DNA from: Chaetoderma sp. LZ-2023a
Taxonomy: Eukaryota; Mollusca; Caudofoveata; Chaetodermatida; Chaetodermatidae
Length of the DNA: 64,000 bases
NCBI GenBank assembly: GCA_034401795.1
Contig: CM067366.1
Location: 69,060,014-69,124,013 of the forward strand
Direction of reading: 5' to 3'
The translations under genes were made by a program, and so were the position numbers. Shown here piece after piece: positions 1 to 10,315 of this stretch (its first letter is position 1; the number at the start of each line of letters is the position of its first letter). Under the pieces are notes generated by a model, which was given only the letters and a program-made list of their open reading frames with translations, did not search any database and was not told the DNA's origin.

Positions 1-2
1 AT

Positions 3-1625
3 TTGAAGGACGCTTATTTCCACATCCCCATCCACGGGAGTTTCTGTCGCTTCCTGAGATTTGCATTCCAGGGCAGACAGTGGGAATTCAGGGTGTTGCC
101 CTTCGGAATTTCCACGGCTCCTCGGGTTTTCACCCGTGTGGTTCTTGCAATCACAGCATACCTCCGCAGGAGAAGCATAGCAGTCCACACGTACATAGAC
201 GACTGGCTGTTGAAAGCGCACACCCGGGAAAGTTTGTCGGCCAATCTGGAGATTGTTTTGAAAACTCTCACAGACTTAGGCTGGATGATCAATTTCCCAA
301 AATCAGAGCTGACTCCATCCCAGAAGTTTGTTTACCTGGGGATGTTCTTCGATCTAGAGACAGGATATGTTTATCCTACTCAGGAGAGAGTTCAGAAACT
401 CATCTCATTAATTCAGTCAGTGTGCGACAGTCGTCATGTCCTGGCACGGGTTTACTTGAGAATGCTGGGGTTGATGGTTTCATTGGAACCAGTCATTCCT
501 CAGGCCGCCTTACGCAGGCGGCCGATCCAGTTATTTCTCATGACACAATGGACCCAGAGTACAGGTTCGCTGGACTCGAATGTGTCAGTGTTGGCGCCTC
601 TCATTCACCACCTGCAATGGTGGTTGAATACAGAGAATCTCTTGCCGGGGGTTTTGCTGACCCCTCCCCACCCTCAGGTGACTGTGTATACAGATGCATC
701 GATGGAGGGCTGGGGAGCTTGCCTGGAAGAGTACACGATATCAGGGCTTTGGAATCTGGAACAGTCAAAGGAACATATAAATCTACTGGAGCTAAAAGCA
801 GTAGTCCTGGCCCTGGAACATTTCTTACAGAAAGTTCAGGGCAAGATTGTTCTTATTCGTTCAGACAACTCAACAGTTGTGACTTACATAAACCGCCAGG
901 GCGGAACGAAGTCGCCCAGTCTCTGTATGATGACATGGAAACTGCTTTGTTGGTGTCTGGATCACCAGATTACCTTGAAAGCAGTTCATATTCCGGGAAG
1001 GTTAAACCTGCTAGCAGACTCATTGAGCCGAAGGATGAGTGTTTTACCCACGGAATGGCAACTAAATCAATGTGTGGCGGATCGTCTGTTCGACCATTGG
1101 GGGAAACCCAACATCGATTTGTTCGCAACGAAGAAGAATGCGAAGATGACGACGTACGTCTCTCCGATTCCGGATCCAAGCGCTTTCGCAACAGATGCGT
1201 TAGCTATCAGCTGGGGGAGAATGTATGCATACGCATTCCCTCCAGCAATCCTGATTCCAAAAATTCTTCAGAAAATCAGACAAGAGGAATGCCAAGTGCT
1301 TCTGATCGCCCCGGATTGGCCAAGCCGATCATGGTATACGGATCTGCTGGACCTTCTGGTCTGCAATCCGGTTCCTCTGCCTCTGATGGACGATATTATC
1401 TTCCAGGGCAAGGCCCTTCACAACAATCCGTCAATGTTCAGATTGACTGCGTGGATGTTGTCAAGGAATCTAGAATTAAGGAGGGCTTTTCTGAGCAAGC
1501 AGCCATGTTTATGGCCAAAGCCAGGAGGGGGTCAACCTCCAGAGCATATAATTATAAAATCAACAGATTTGCAGAATGGTGCTCAAAAAGATGTATTGAT
1601 CCAATGGATTCATCTATTCAAGTAG
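3..1625 (+). CDS. DIRS reverse transcriptase / RNase H / methyltransferase-like polyprotein (5' partial)
   Basis: This frame is open from the window edge, so the true start is upstream; the first codon seen is an internal leucine. The order is RT palm (DLKDAYFHIP at the start, then LPFGISTAPRVFT, then catalytic YIDDWLL near residue 64), RNase H (YTDAS, LLELKAV, RSDNSTVV and LADSLSR, supplying the D-E-D-D set), then a region with NIDLFA...DALAISW...YAFPP that resembles phage-type Dam methyltransferases, the 'MT' region described in DIRS1-group elements. The protein would copy element RNA into DNA in complex with gag. Its last part overlaps the start of the recombinase domain in another frame. 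No stop or frameshift is visible, which suggests an intact or recent copy. Confidence 0.92.
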   Translation: MKDAYFHIPIHGSFCRFLRFAFQGRQWEFRVLPFGISTAPRVFTRVVLAITAYLRRRSIAVHTYIDDWLLKAHTRESLSANLEIVLKTLTDLGWMINFPKSELTPSQKFVYLGMFFDLETGYVYPTQERVQKLISLIQSVCDSRHVLARVYLRMLGLMVSLEPVIPQAALRRRPIQLFLMTQWTQSTGSLDSNVSVLAPLIHHLQWWLNTENLLPGVLLTPPHPQVTVYTDASMEGWGACLEEYTISGLWNLEQSKEHINLLELKAVVLALEHFLQKVQGKIVLIRSDNSTVVTYINRQGGTKSPSLCMMTWKLLCWCLDHQITLKAVHIPGRLNLLADSLSRRMSVLPTEWQLNQCVADRLFDHWGKPNIDLFATKKNAKMTTYVSPIPDPSAFATDALAISWGRMYAYAFPPAILIPKILQKIRQEECQVLLIAPDWPSRSWYTDLLDLLVCNPVPLPLMDDIIFQGKALHNNPSMFRLTAWMLSRNLELRRAFLSKQPCLWPKPGGGQPPEHIIIKSTDLQNGAQKDVLIQWIHLFK

Positions 1626-2464
1626 TAGCTGATTTCCTCTGTCACCTCTATGATGCCTATAGCCTCAAGCCTAACTCTATTGCTGGTTATAAGTCAGCAT
1701 TAATGTCTGTTATTCCTTGCTTGGCTAAGAGGGGAAGTGATGAAGTAAATACATTGAATGTATTAATTAAAGGCATGGGCAATCTAAGACCAAGGAATCC
1801 TCCTGTGATTCCGTCTTGGAGTTTATCGCTAGTGCTTCAAGTACTAGGTGATAAGCCTTTTGAACCACTTAGTTCCATTTCTATGAAACTATTAACACTG
1901 AAGACTGTGTTTTTAATTGCTGCGGCCTCGGCTAGGCGTAGGAGTGAAATTCATGCCTTATCAGCCGAGGATGACCGTTTTGTGGTTTCAGGGGAAGGCC
2001 TTAAGCTGCTACCTAGGATTAATTTCTTGGCTAAAAATCAGTCGTTGAAATATCCAGGTCAACCTATTATTTTGCCTGCTTTAACTAGATATGATCCTAA
2101 TTCTAAAGCATGGTGTCCCGTCCGGGCGCTGCGCCGGTACAAACAACGTACGGCGGAGTGGCGCACCGACCAGTCAGCGTTATGGTTGTCATATATTGAA
2201 CCCCATGGCAGGGCTTCTAAGGACACCATTTCCAGGTGGATTGTGGAATGCATTCAGTTTTGCCATAAATCCGCCACCGGGAAGCAGGTTGACGTGGCCA
2301 AGGCTCACAGTGTCCGCGGCGTAGTGACATCCACCGCCCTATTTAATGGGGTCCCGGTGGATGATATTATGTCGGTGGCTCAGTGGCACTGTGAGTCAAG
2401 TTTTACAGACCATTATCTCCGTGACACCTCTAATCCTCTCGCCTTGTCTATTTTGAAAAAATAA
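80..2464 (+). CDS. DIRS tyrosine recombinase frame, long overlap with RT frame
   Basis: This frame is open for 794 codons. Only the part after about 1480 is recognisably a tyrosine recombinase: a SAM-like N-terminal domain beginning near SEQAAMF, then a catalytic arginine in ASARRRSEIHAL, HxxR in AHSVRGV (H743, R746), QWH, and the nucleophile in FTDHYLRD (Y779). The enzyme would insert the circular DNA copy of the element. Codons 1-465 lie inside the RT/RNase H gene in the other frame and have no recognised domain. The annotated start is not an ATG, so real translation probably starts further downstream or elsewhere. It ends in TAA just before the 3' untranslated region. Confidence 0.9.
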   Translation: MGIQGVALRNFHGSSGFHPCGSCNHSIPPQEKHSSPHVHRRLAVESAHPGKFVGQSGDCFENSHRLRLDDQFPKIRADSIPEVCLPGDVLRSRDRICLSYSGESSETHLINSVSVRQSSCPGTGLLENAGVDGFIGTSHSSGRLTQAADPVISHDTMDPEYRFAGLECVSVGASHSPPAMVVEYRESLAGGFADPSPPSGDCVYRCIDGGLGSLPGRVHDIRALESGTVKGTYKSTGAKSSSPGPGTFLTESSGQDCSYSFRQLNSCDLHKPPGRNEVAQSLYDDMETALLVSGSPDYLESSSYSGKVKPASRLIEPKDECFTHGMATKSMCGGSSVRPLGETQHRFVRNEEECEDDDVRLSDSGSKRFRNRCVSYQLGENVCIRIPSSNPDSKNSSENQTRGMPSASDRPGLAKPIMVYGSAGPSGLQSGSSASDGRYYLPGQGPSQQSVNVQIDCVDVVKESRIKEGFSEQAAMFMAKARRGSTSRAYNYKINRFAEWCSKRCIDPMDSSIQVVADFLCHLYDAYSLKPNSIAGYKSALMSVIPCLAKRGSDEVNTLNVLIKGMGNLRPRNPPVIPSWSLSLVLQVLGDKPFEPLSSISMKLLTLKTVFLIAAASARRRSEIHALSAEDDRFVVSGEGLKLLPRINFLAKNQSLKYPGQPIILPALTRYDPNSKAWCPVRALRRYKQRTAEWRTDQSALWLSYIEPHGRASKDTISRWIVECIQFCHKSATGKQVDVAKAHSVRGVVTSTALFNGVPVDDIMSVAQWHCESSFTDHYLRDTSNPLALSILKK

Positions 2465-2999
2465 CTCGGTTTATATTTTTTGAGGAGGGTTTTCCTCATT
2501 ACTTATATATTTCACAATTAATTTATGGAAACACCCACTTTTTTGGGCCTGCATCAGTCTTTACCAAGGGGAAGATGATGTCAGCAGCCATTTTCAACAA
2601 GGTCAGTCTTGTTCATGTGTTGTCCATTGTTGATTGTATTGTCACGTTACCCGTTATTAATATGGTGATGGTTTGTGTATTTGTGTGGTTCATTGTTGAG
2701 AGTTACGAAAATGGAGCTTTTTCGTCTCTGTCCTGTAGTACATGGCACTTGTACGTAGAGAGCGTATAGGACATTGAGGTCAGTCGACTCTTCCTCCCAG
2801 GAAGGAGGGGGGGGGAGCGCATATGACATTCGGTCATCTCTCATACATCGGTGGTGTTATCCGATGATTAGTCAAATCCTGACTGTTTTTTCAGACAGTT
2901 TCAGAAGTTTAAGTGCCTTAAACGCGGAAAAAGCGTATAGGGATGAGCTGGTCTTTTGACCTCGCCTCCCTCCCGCCAGATTCACTTTCGAATTCTGGC
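2465..2999 (+). other. 3' untranslated region of DIRS element A
   Basis: No credible gene is seen. The stretch includes a G-run near 2809-2817 and a segment (about 2760-3000) that is the reverse complement of the equivalent region at 29790-30050 in the element at 29406-35003. That match assigns it to the element and not to the host. Confidence 0.7.
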
Positions 3000-3100
3000 A
3001 ATATCAAAAGTATTAGGGAGGTAAGTATACTCTTGAAGTGAAATAAACGAAATCTAGGATTTCTTTTTTCACGAGAGAGTTGATACTTACCTCCCTAGAT
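3000..3100 (+). repeat. internal complementary region of DIRS element A
   Basis: Two arms meet at an AAT (3042-3044). The right arm (3045-3100) is the reverse complement of the element's 3' terminus (about 3320-3380). The left arm (3000-3041, with TTAGGGAGGTAAGTATACTC) should match the missing 5' terminus. This is the template region that DIRS elements use to make a closed circle. Confidence 0.8.
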
Positions 3101-3380
3101 ACGGACCCGGCCTCTCCACCCCACAGAGGCTCGGTCTTCAGGCTCTTAATAGTTGCATGTGTGTCAGCCAATAATCTAGTCAGAGGAAGTGCTAGTCTGC
3201 GCATGCGCGGTGGTGGGGCTGGCATCCGCCAGACTACGCTCTGACTCCCTGCCCAGTAGGGGCACCTAACTGTTTTAATCTGAGTGTTTATTGAGTGAAA
3301 GCCAATATTTAGCAATATCAAAAGTATTAGGGAGGTAAGTATCAACTCTCTCGTGAAAAAAGAAATCCTAGATTTCGTTT
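3101..3380 (+). repeat. 3' inverted terminal repeat of DIRS element A
   Basis: The stretch ends in GGGAGGTAAGTATC... that pairs with 3045-3100. It carries the conserved segment with GCGCATGCGC and TAGGGGCACCTAAC that is also found in both terminal repeats of the element at 29406-35003. The junction base triplet is ATA where ATT (AAT on the other strand) would be expected, possibly a later mutation. Confidence 0.75.
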
Positions 3381-3445
3381 ATACAAACTGAACATTGGCT
3401 TTCCTTGCAGAAAGCGTTTTCCTTGCATGCATGGTAGAATAAGGC

Positions 3446-4935
3446 TTAATAGCACTTTAATGGTCAAGGTTTGTTAAGAAAATTAAGATTTTGGCTTACC
3501 GAATGTCCATTAGCAGGTTAAGAGAAGACTGTTTTTTTAAATTTTACCACTGGATTGACTGTCTCAGTCATCGAGCCAACCATTCCCTGTCTCAGTCATC
3601 GAGCCAGTCATTCCAATGGTCAATTAAAAAAGTTTTCTCTTGGCCTGTAAATCGACATACACTGAGGAAAGATTTCTATTTTTGTGAAAAATCTTGACCA
3701 TAAAAGGTTTAAATTTCTAAATTATGATTAAAATACATGCATGTCCATGCTTTTAGCTTGACGCACTACAAGATGGTGGAGAGAGTGTACCAACAACATA
3801 GCACTGAACTGTTCCACCTTTGTATTGTCATACCACTTTGCTTAACACAAGGCAAACATACTAGAAAACTTAGAATTTTGAAATTAATATGACTGGAAGC
3901 TGTTGTTGCCTTGGGAAGCAACGACTTCCAGTCAAATTAATTTCAAAATATTCAGTAGAATAAGTTTTGTATTGTAAAGAATGTACTTTTTCAGGGATTT
4001 GTGCTTGAATGGGTTAACTATGTAATGGGCAAGATTTGTCAAGCATATAGAACGGTTTCCCAAAGGGCATGTCAATTTACAAACCAAAAGAATATTTTTG
4101 AAAACATTCCTGGAACGACTGTCTCGGCCACTCAGGTACCGAACTTGTCATTACAGTGGTAATTTTAAACTCTAAAATATTCTCTTGGTCTGCAAATTAA
4201 ACTGTTTGCTTAATAAATGTCCAATTGCAGATGTAAAAATATCTTTGAAAACGTACCACTGGAATGACTGGCTCGGTTATCGAACCTGTTATTCCAGTGG
4301 TACGTTTTCAGATATAGTCGTCTCTTTGCCGGCAAATCCACATTTTTCAAGACTACGGAAGATGGCATTTTTTCTCCGCTTGCATGTTAAAGTGTTCAGT
4401 GTTTATCTTCTGTACTGGTTTTAGGGATAAAGAGAACAATTGAATATAAATTGTTACAGAAAGATTTCATGTTTGGCCCTTTAACCCTCAAGTCAGCCAA
4501 AAACGGCTTCTGCAGTGGTCTTGAGAAATGTCCATATGCCGACTAAGAGAAAACTATTGTTGAAAACACTGGAATGTCGGGCTCTATGACCTAGTCATTC
4601 CAAATGTAAGTTTTCAAAAATAGTCTTCTTGGTCTGCAAATTTTTCTGTGAGAAAATTAATATTTTCTTTACCAAATCTGATCAAAAGAGGGTTAAGCAT
4701 GTATCTAGGCATTATCTCTTTACTGTCTAAATTTGTTTAAAAATATCAAAATATTTGCTCATTGAATATCCATCTCCAGGCCAAGAAGACTATTTTTGAA
4801 AATTTACCCCTGGAATGACTGGCTCGGTTATTGGTGGTAAAATTTACAAAATAGTTTTCTCTTGGCTTGCCAATAGACATTCGTAAAGACTACTGCTGAG
4901 TCTGGCTTTGGTCGGCTTCGCCATAAAACAGGTAA
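3446..4935. repeat. cluster of palindromic piggyBac-like MITEs (family P1)
   Basis: Four or five degenerate copies lie at about 3450-3708, 4020-4205, 4205-4395, 4470-4700 and 4740-4930. Each has arms reading out from a centre such as CTGGCTCGGTTATCGAGCC, flanked by GGAATGACTGG / CCAGTCATTCC, then GAAAATTTACCACT, CCAAGAGAAGAC and TGCAAATGGACATT. Better-preserved copies at 59-61.6 kb show the ends CCCTTTAATGGTCAA with flanking TTAA. A foldback copy of the second family (P2) interrupts the cluster at 3870-3955. Confidence 0.8.
3870..3955. repeat. foldback palindrome, family P2
   Basis: The arms are TTTTGAAATTAATATGACTGGAAG and its near-perfect complement, around a loop GCCTTGGGAAGC. It belongs to the same family as 6598-6693, 11170-11281 and others. 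Confidence 0.75.
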
Positions 4936-5452
4936 TGAAAGCTACGATATACAGTGGCCATATAACAGGATGCTTAATGGGAGATTCTCACCTTCAATGT
5001 ACAGCAATTCTTTATAATGCAAGAAATAGGTTGTTGAATAGTTATAAACTGATTTGCCTGGAAGCCATTGATTCATAAAGAATGTTCAACAATTTAGAGA
5101 GAAATTGATATAATGATTAATGAGATTTCAAGGTTGAGTAAACTGCGGAGATATGGGGAGGGGACACTGCCTGTTTTAAAACTTCACCATGAACTTGTCT
5201 AACATTTGGTTGTTTAAAAAATCTCCAGACTTAGTATTTGAACATTATGTATTAAGCATGCTTTATGGAATAAAATGCTTTTAAAAAAAGTTTTGGGATA
5301 TATACATGTGGTGCAATCCAACATGTGCTGCAATCCAATAATTTCAAAATATTTAACTTACCATTGATTGGTTTGAATTTGAAAGCCTGGTAGTTCAGTA
5401 TATTTAAAAGGTCACCTGCGCATCTCAATCTTGTATATATTCTTTATTCCAG
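4936..5452. other. intron sequence upstream of DHHC exon
   Basis: I see no exon, palindrome or coding frame here. It is AT-rich and ends in a pyrimidine-rich acceptor TTCTTTATTCCAG at 5440-5452. Confidence 0.5.
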
Positions 5453-5647
5453 ACATGTCACGCAGCTATTAACCTGACCACCAATGAACGAATCAACAAA
5501 AAACGCTACGAATACCTCAAAGACGGTAAAGGGAATTTTTATAACCCGTATAATCGTGGTTTTAAGAAGAACATGCTGGAGTACCTCCACTTGAAGCAAC
5601 CGCTCAGTGAACAGGAGATTGAATATCTAAATATCGATATGGTGTGA
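5453..5647 (+). CDS. C-terminal exon of a DHHC palmitoyltransferase (ZDHHC family)
   Basis: The exon begins right after the acceptor TTCTTTATTCCAG and runs 64 codons to TGA. It encodes the cytosolic tail of an S-palmitoyltransferase, a multi-pass membrane enzyme that attaches palmitate to cysteines. Two family hallmarks are present: the TTxE motif (LTTNE, residues 8-12) just after the last membrane segment, and a PaCCT-type motif (NPYNRGFKKNMLEYL, residues 31-45) with the conserved Asn and aromatic residue. TTNERIN..RY is most like the ZDHHC13/17 group, but that subfamily call is tentative. The catalytic DHHC exon is not in the window, so the gene continues to the left. Retrotransposon A and the P1 cluster would then lie in its introns. 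Confidence 0.82.
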   Translation, partial: TCHAAINLTTNERINKKRYEYLKDGKGNFYNPYNRGFKKNMLEYLHLKQPLSEQEIEYLNIDMV

Positions 5648-6430
5648 TGCAGTGTATATGATTGTGTATGATAGAAAAATTTAACATTTTTGTGAAAGTA
5701 TTTTACATCTAATCTTTTAATAACAAGCATTCTGATGTCAAACTTAAATTATTAAATTAAAAGATGAACTGGTGTTCATTCTTCAACAAATTTGGTTGAA
5801 GATGGTACTGTCCTAGACAGCAACATCTTCCAACAAAATTGTTGAAAAATGTACACCAGATCCTTCGCTTTCTCAGCAGATGTTTGAGATTTTTTTGTGA
5901 CAGACCAAGAGCTAAAGTTTTAAAATGTGGAAAATGCGTTCTTGCATTACAGGTGCGTATTCACACCAGAATGCTTGAAAATAAAATTGTTAAAATTGTG
6001 TAGGCTACTTATAGATGCTTAAATTGTGTGACTAGATGTAATGAAATGAAATTAATCTTAGCATCTTGTGATTTCATTCCATATAAATTTTTATAATTTT
6101 TTAATTTGTGAAATTGAAATGGACAGATGAGTCCCTAAATTTTCAACTAATGAAATCGTTATATGTTAAACTTTTTTCGTTTCATTACATCTGGGCACAC
6201 AGTTTAAGCCTCTAAATGTATACAATTTAAACATTTTTATTTTCAGTCATTGTGCTGTGAATATGCACCTTTAAAATTTGAATAAAATCTGATCAGAAGT
6301 TTCTGGGATAAGGCCCTGGACAAACAAAGTACCCTCTCTTCACTTTCAGGATAAGGATAGATATTCATACACACATAATCACATTAGAGACCCCACAGTT
6401 CAGTCAGCATTTGCTTTGTTATTGAAATGA
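5648..6430 (+). other. probable 3' UTR and downstream sequence of the DHHC gene
   Basis: No coding frame is seen. AT-rich sequence contains possible poly(A) signals, for example AATAAA near 6283. The segment near 5765-5860 is itself a weak inverted repeat (CTTCAACAAATTTGGTTGAAGATG). Confidence 0.4.
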
Positions 6431-6439
6431 ATGGAGAGA

Positions 6440-6815
6440 CCTGATCTGTCACTCAAATATCTGATGTCATAATCAAATGCGTGACATGTTAGCTGAATAA
6501 AAATACCATATGCCTCTGTTATGAAAATCCAGAAGTCTGTCATGACATGATGAGTACGAATTGTATGTCTTTGATGAATTTACAATTTAATGAACATTTT
6601 GTTGAATGTTTTGAAACTAATTTGACTGGATGCCGTTGCTGCCTATGGCAGCAACAGCTCCAAGTCAAATTAGTTTCAAAATATTCAACAGCATACCTGA
6701 CTAGTTACATTGAAATTTAGATTCGAGTAATGCAGTTTTCCATGTTTCAAATTGATGCTAATATGAGTAAAAGTGGGCGGAGCTTAGCTAGAAATGGGTG
6801 GGGCCTAGCTAGAAA
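6440..6815. repeat. dispersed repeat with central P2 palindrome
   Basis: The central palindrome (6598-6693) is TTGAATGTTTTGAAACTAATTTG...CAAATTAGTTTCAAAATATTCAA around GCAGCAAC arms. The flanks are shared with 12955-13314, 37660-37990, 51610-52400, 57560-57900 and 60850-61210: on the left GTCACTCAAAT..GATGTCATAATCAA and GAATTGTATGTCT, on the right GTGGGCGGAGCTTAGCTAG. The repeat unit is therefore larger than the hairpin. Confidence 0.75.
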
Positions 6816-7029
6816 TGTATTCCCCCAGTGGTGTTAACAGTGGAGGTAAATATTCATCTTTCATTCCAAGAGATTTGGTTCCAAGAGAGAAATGTGAAAT
6901 CTGTGGATTATTTTTCAAAAAAGGGTCTAAACATTGTCTAGGTGAGGCACAGTTCAGGGTACTTGATGAATCCTTGAGGTCAGTCAGGACAAAACTGGCC
7001 TTTGGAATCGTCTATCTGCATGCATAAAG

Positions 7030-7180
7030 ACTGTGATTTGACCACTGGATATAGTGACTTCTTGGTTATCAAATTGTCAAAAGTAGTCTTTTCTTGGTCT
7101 GCAAATGGATATCACTCGAGATCACTGCACAGGACATTTCAGTCGGCTTGACCATTAAAGGGCTAGGAGGTGAAGAAGAA
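7030..7180. repeat. degenerate P1 palindrome fragment
   Basis: One arm and part of the centre of the P1 family are visible (CTTTTCTTGGTCTGCAAATGGA and CTTGACCATTAAAGGGCTA). The other half is eroded. Confidence 0.5.
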
Positions 7181-7846
7181 TAATAACTACGTCATTGTCA
7201 CGTTCACTGGAGAAAATACTGTTTGGTGTTGCGCACAGGCCTTGTTGATGCCTCGAGGGTCCACACAGTGTAGTTGATGGATCCAGTGCTAGTTGATTGA
7301 TCCAGTGGTAGTTCTTTGTGTCTTCTCTATTTGGTAGGTGCCATGGCCTGCGAGTCTGATAGGAGGACCATTAGTTTAAGAAGCGGTTTAAATCTTCCAA
7401 ACTAGTTTAAATGTCTAAACATGTTTTCGCTAAGCCATCTTAGTGGATTTGAGGTTTAATGTTACAGACGACTCTAACTCAGGCTTATAAAGTGCAGATA
7501 GCTGGATGTCCGGGGAAATATTTTCAGTTATTTTGAAAAAGCACTTGGCTTCCCATACTTGGCTCTGTATAAATGCTAGGCGTTATCGTCCTCGGAAATA
7601 TTAATAATAATTAATGTCTATATCGATGGAGAGAAAAATATACTTAAATCATATATTTGGAAGATTCAACTAATACATAATCTTAGAGATGAAACTTAAA
7701 TAAAATTAACAATTGTTATCACTGAAATATATTATTTAGAATTATTTATGTATTTTTCTCATGTTATCAATTTTACACACTCTGACAAAGTATAATTCTT
7801 GTGTATGAATGTGAGTGTTACAGATTGTTATTTCATGTAGGTCTTT
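7181..7846. other. no gene or repeat recognised
   Basis: The sequence is AT-rich, has no convincing exon and shows no match I can see to the repeat families of the window. Confidence 0.4.
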
Positions 7847-7847
7847 A

Positions 7848-9588
7848 ACCCTAGAATTTGTACAAGAAAATTTCAATTTTCTCATAGAAAATGTCCATTT
7901 GCAGACCAAGAGAAGACTATTTTTGAAAATTTACCGCTGGAATGACTGTGGTTTTGGAAAAAATGAAACCGGTAGTGTTGATTATAAAACCGGTTTTAAC
8001 CGGATATTCGGTTTTATTGGATGGCCAATAATAAAAAAAATTATTCTCAATCGCACGTAGCAGTACCATGAAAATAGACTGTTTATTTTCTGATAGCCTC
8101 CAATCTGTAATCATATTACCTTTAGTGAAAGCTGGTGAATATAGGCTACATAAAAATTACCCTGAACACTTTCCCTGTATCATTATATTTATATGCACTC
8201 TGACATAAAACTCCCCGTGAAAAACATTCCTAGCATTTACCAGAAATGGTGTACAAATAATTAGCACATATTTTAGAAATACACCGCACACAGCATTCTG
8301 ATTGGCTAAGCCCGCTCACACCCTCTGTGCAGTTATTAATGTGAATGCAGTCATGCCTAAAAGTGGACTCGCCCTGCTATACACATCTCAACGTCAATGG
8401 TTAACTTTATTTAAGAATGTAGGGGAGCTTACTCACAGACTAATTTTGGCAGCTGGAAGTTGCGTGTACGCATTTTTAAATTTGGCAGTCTAACACGAAT
8501 CTGACCATTATGACAGACTTAACCCATTTTATCCTGAGACAAGCATGGGTCTACATCCATCTAAATTAAAACTGTACCTGATTATTTTAACAATTTTTTT
8601 ACTGAAACATGATGCTGCCTAAGATAGCAACAACTTGACATCATTATTGTTTTCCAAATAACTACAGAAGATATTCCATGGTGTAATACAAATAACATAG
8701 TGGTAGACATTAATTAAGAATGCATTCTCAAAGATAAGCATTAAACAAACACCGTGCCATGACTCTATTCACAGTCACTTCACACTCACAAGCAGTGTTA
8801 ACTGTTTTGCTGCTGCAAGCCACCAGACAATTATTTCAACGGGCAATAATTATGGACCTGCTGCATATTTTGAAAACAATTTTTCGTCTGTAAAACCTCA
8901 GCAGCCAGACAATTAAAATGTCTTGGCAATTTGCTAGGCAACCAATTGGAGTGAGAGACCTGCTCAAAATGCTGTTATATTGTATATAGCAATAAACTGA
9001 CCTGGATTCCCGGTTTGCACAAGCTTAGAATTTAGCCGTCGTAATACTGTCACGTGATACAAATCTAAGCCATACACTACTTATAATCAAAAGCTCGTTC
9101 AGAATTTATAATAGATATCAGAAGAACTAGATCGCTTATGATACGCTTTCAAGCATGTACAGGTATCATAGAATTTAATAAAACTCTAGCAGATTACAAT
9201 TTCTGAACGTATGTAGCAATACGATCTAGCAACATTCTCGCGATATACAAATGGAAAATAATCATATTCCCCGTTTTCTTTAGCGGATTTTATATAATAA
9301 TTAACCATATGGATTTATTTTATGCAATTCAAACATGATATTTAAAAAGTTATATTGCCAAAACCGGTTTTTCATAAATATGCAATTTTACGGTTATGAG
9401 ATAATGACACCGGTTTTCGAACTGTCACGTCTACAAAACCGGTGACAGTTCCAATACCGGTATACCGCACAGCCCTACAAGCCAGTCATTCCAGGGGTAA
9501 ATTTTCAAAAATAGTCTGTTGGTCTGCAACTGGACATTTCTCAAGACCACTGCAGAAGCTGTTTTTGGCTGATATGAGTGTTAAAAAG
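7848..9588. repeat. P1 palindrome split by a hAT-like insertion
   Basis: The left half (7848-7948) stops at GGAATGACTG, the centre of the palindrome. The right half resumes at 9479 with AAGCCAGTCATTCC and runs to TGAGTGTTAA near 9588. The 1.5 kb between is a different element, so the P1 copy is the older of the two. Confidence 0.75.
7949..9478. mobile_element. non-autonomous hAT-like DNA element
   Basis: The right end read inwards (GTAGGGCTGTGCGGTATACC) is typical of hAT inverted termini. Both ends carry AACCGGTTTT / AAAACCGG tracts (7960-8010 and 9360-9445). It contains no transposase frame, so it would need another copy's transposase. It sits in the middle of a P1 palindrome. The left terminus is less well defined than the right, and no clear 8-bp target duplication is visible. 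Confidence 0.6.
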
Positions 9589-10029
9589 TTAATGAATGTC
9601 CATTTGCGGGCCAAGAGAAGATTAAAGTTTGAAAATTTACCACTGGAATGACTGGCTCGGATATCGTGAGTGTCATTCCAGTAGTAAAATCTTTACAATA
9701 GTCTTCTCTTGGTCTGCAAATGGACATTTCTTAAAACCACCACAAAGACCGGCTTGACCATTATATTACAGTTAAAGGGACCAGCAGACATTGATCATTA
9801 AAGACATGTGACTGCTTAGCGCTTTAATGGACAAATTTTGTCAAGACAATTGCTATTTTGTTAGACCAAGAAAATGATTTTTTTATTTTATTTACCACTG
9901 GAAAGACTGTCTTGTTATTGAACCAGTCATTCCAGTGGTAGATTTTGAAAAATATTCCTCTTGGTTAGCAAATGGACATTTCTCAAGACCACTGCAGAAG
10001 CCATATTTGGCTAATATGAGTGTTAAAGA
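9589..10029. repeat. two adjacent P1 palindromes
   Basis: Copies lie at about 9589-9765 and 9820-10029, each centred on CCACTGGAATGACTGGCT.. or a variant and ending near ..CTTGACCATTA or GAGTGTTAA. Both keep the CAAATGGACATTTCT arm. Confidence 0.7.
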
Positions 10030-10054
10030 TTGAATGCCGCTCATTAGCCATGGT

Positions 10055-10074
10055 GTATATATATATATATATAA
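10055..10074. repeat. (TA)n microsatellite
   Basis: About ten TA dinucleotides in a row. Confidence 0.85.
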
Positions 10075-10170
10075 ATGATGGTAGTTCATAATGAGGAGTG
10101 GGTTTACAAAAAATCATGTCTGCTACAGTACAGCTCAGAAATAACCTAAAAAGTTTCCAAAATAAAAAGT

Positions 10171-10250
10171 ACTGTTGAATATTTTGAACATAATTGGATT
10201 GGAAGACATTGCTGCCTAAGGCAGTTATGCTCAAAATATTCAAGAGAACC
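10171..10250. repeat. eroded P2 foldback
   Basis: GTTGAATATTTTGAACATAATTGG is followed by a short loop and CTCAAAATATTCAA. Part of the second arm is deleted. Confidence 0.55.
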
Positions 10251-10315
10251 TTTCTTATATTGTGCTCTAAATTGTATTAATTAACATCTAACACAGTTTT
10301 TTCCCAAGCCAAATT

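Larger units (their letters stand above)
1..3380 (+). mobile_element. DIRS-type retrotransposon A, 5' part outside window
   Basis: The element enters from the left edge inside its reverse transcriptase and ends at about 3380. It has the DIRS layout: RT/RNase H/methyltransferase-like frame, an overlapping tyrosine recombinase frame, an untranslated region, an internal complementary region around 3000-3100 and an inverted terminal repeat ending near 3380. There are no LTRs and no integrase. It is close in sequence to the element at 29406-35003 (same C-rich tract near 2800, same GGGAGGTAAGTAT termini). Both frames are intact in the visible part, so this copy may be young. Confidence 0.9.

Noticed and set aside
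1..3380. LTR retrotransposon or endogenous retrovirus
   Set aside because: There is no LTR, integrase, protease or envelope; a tyrosine recombinase and inverted repeats are present, which is diagnostic of DIRS.
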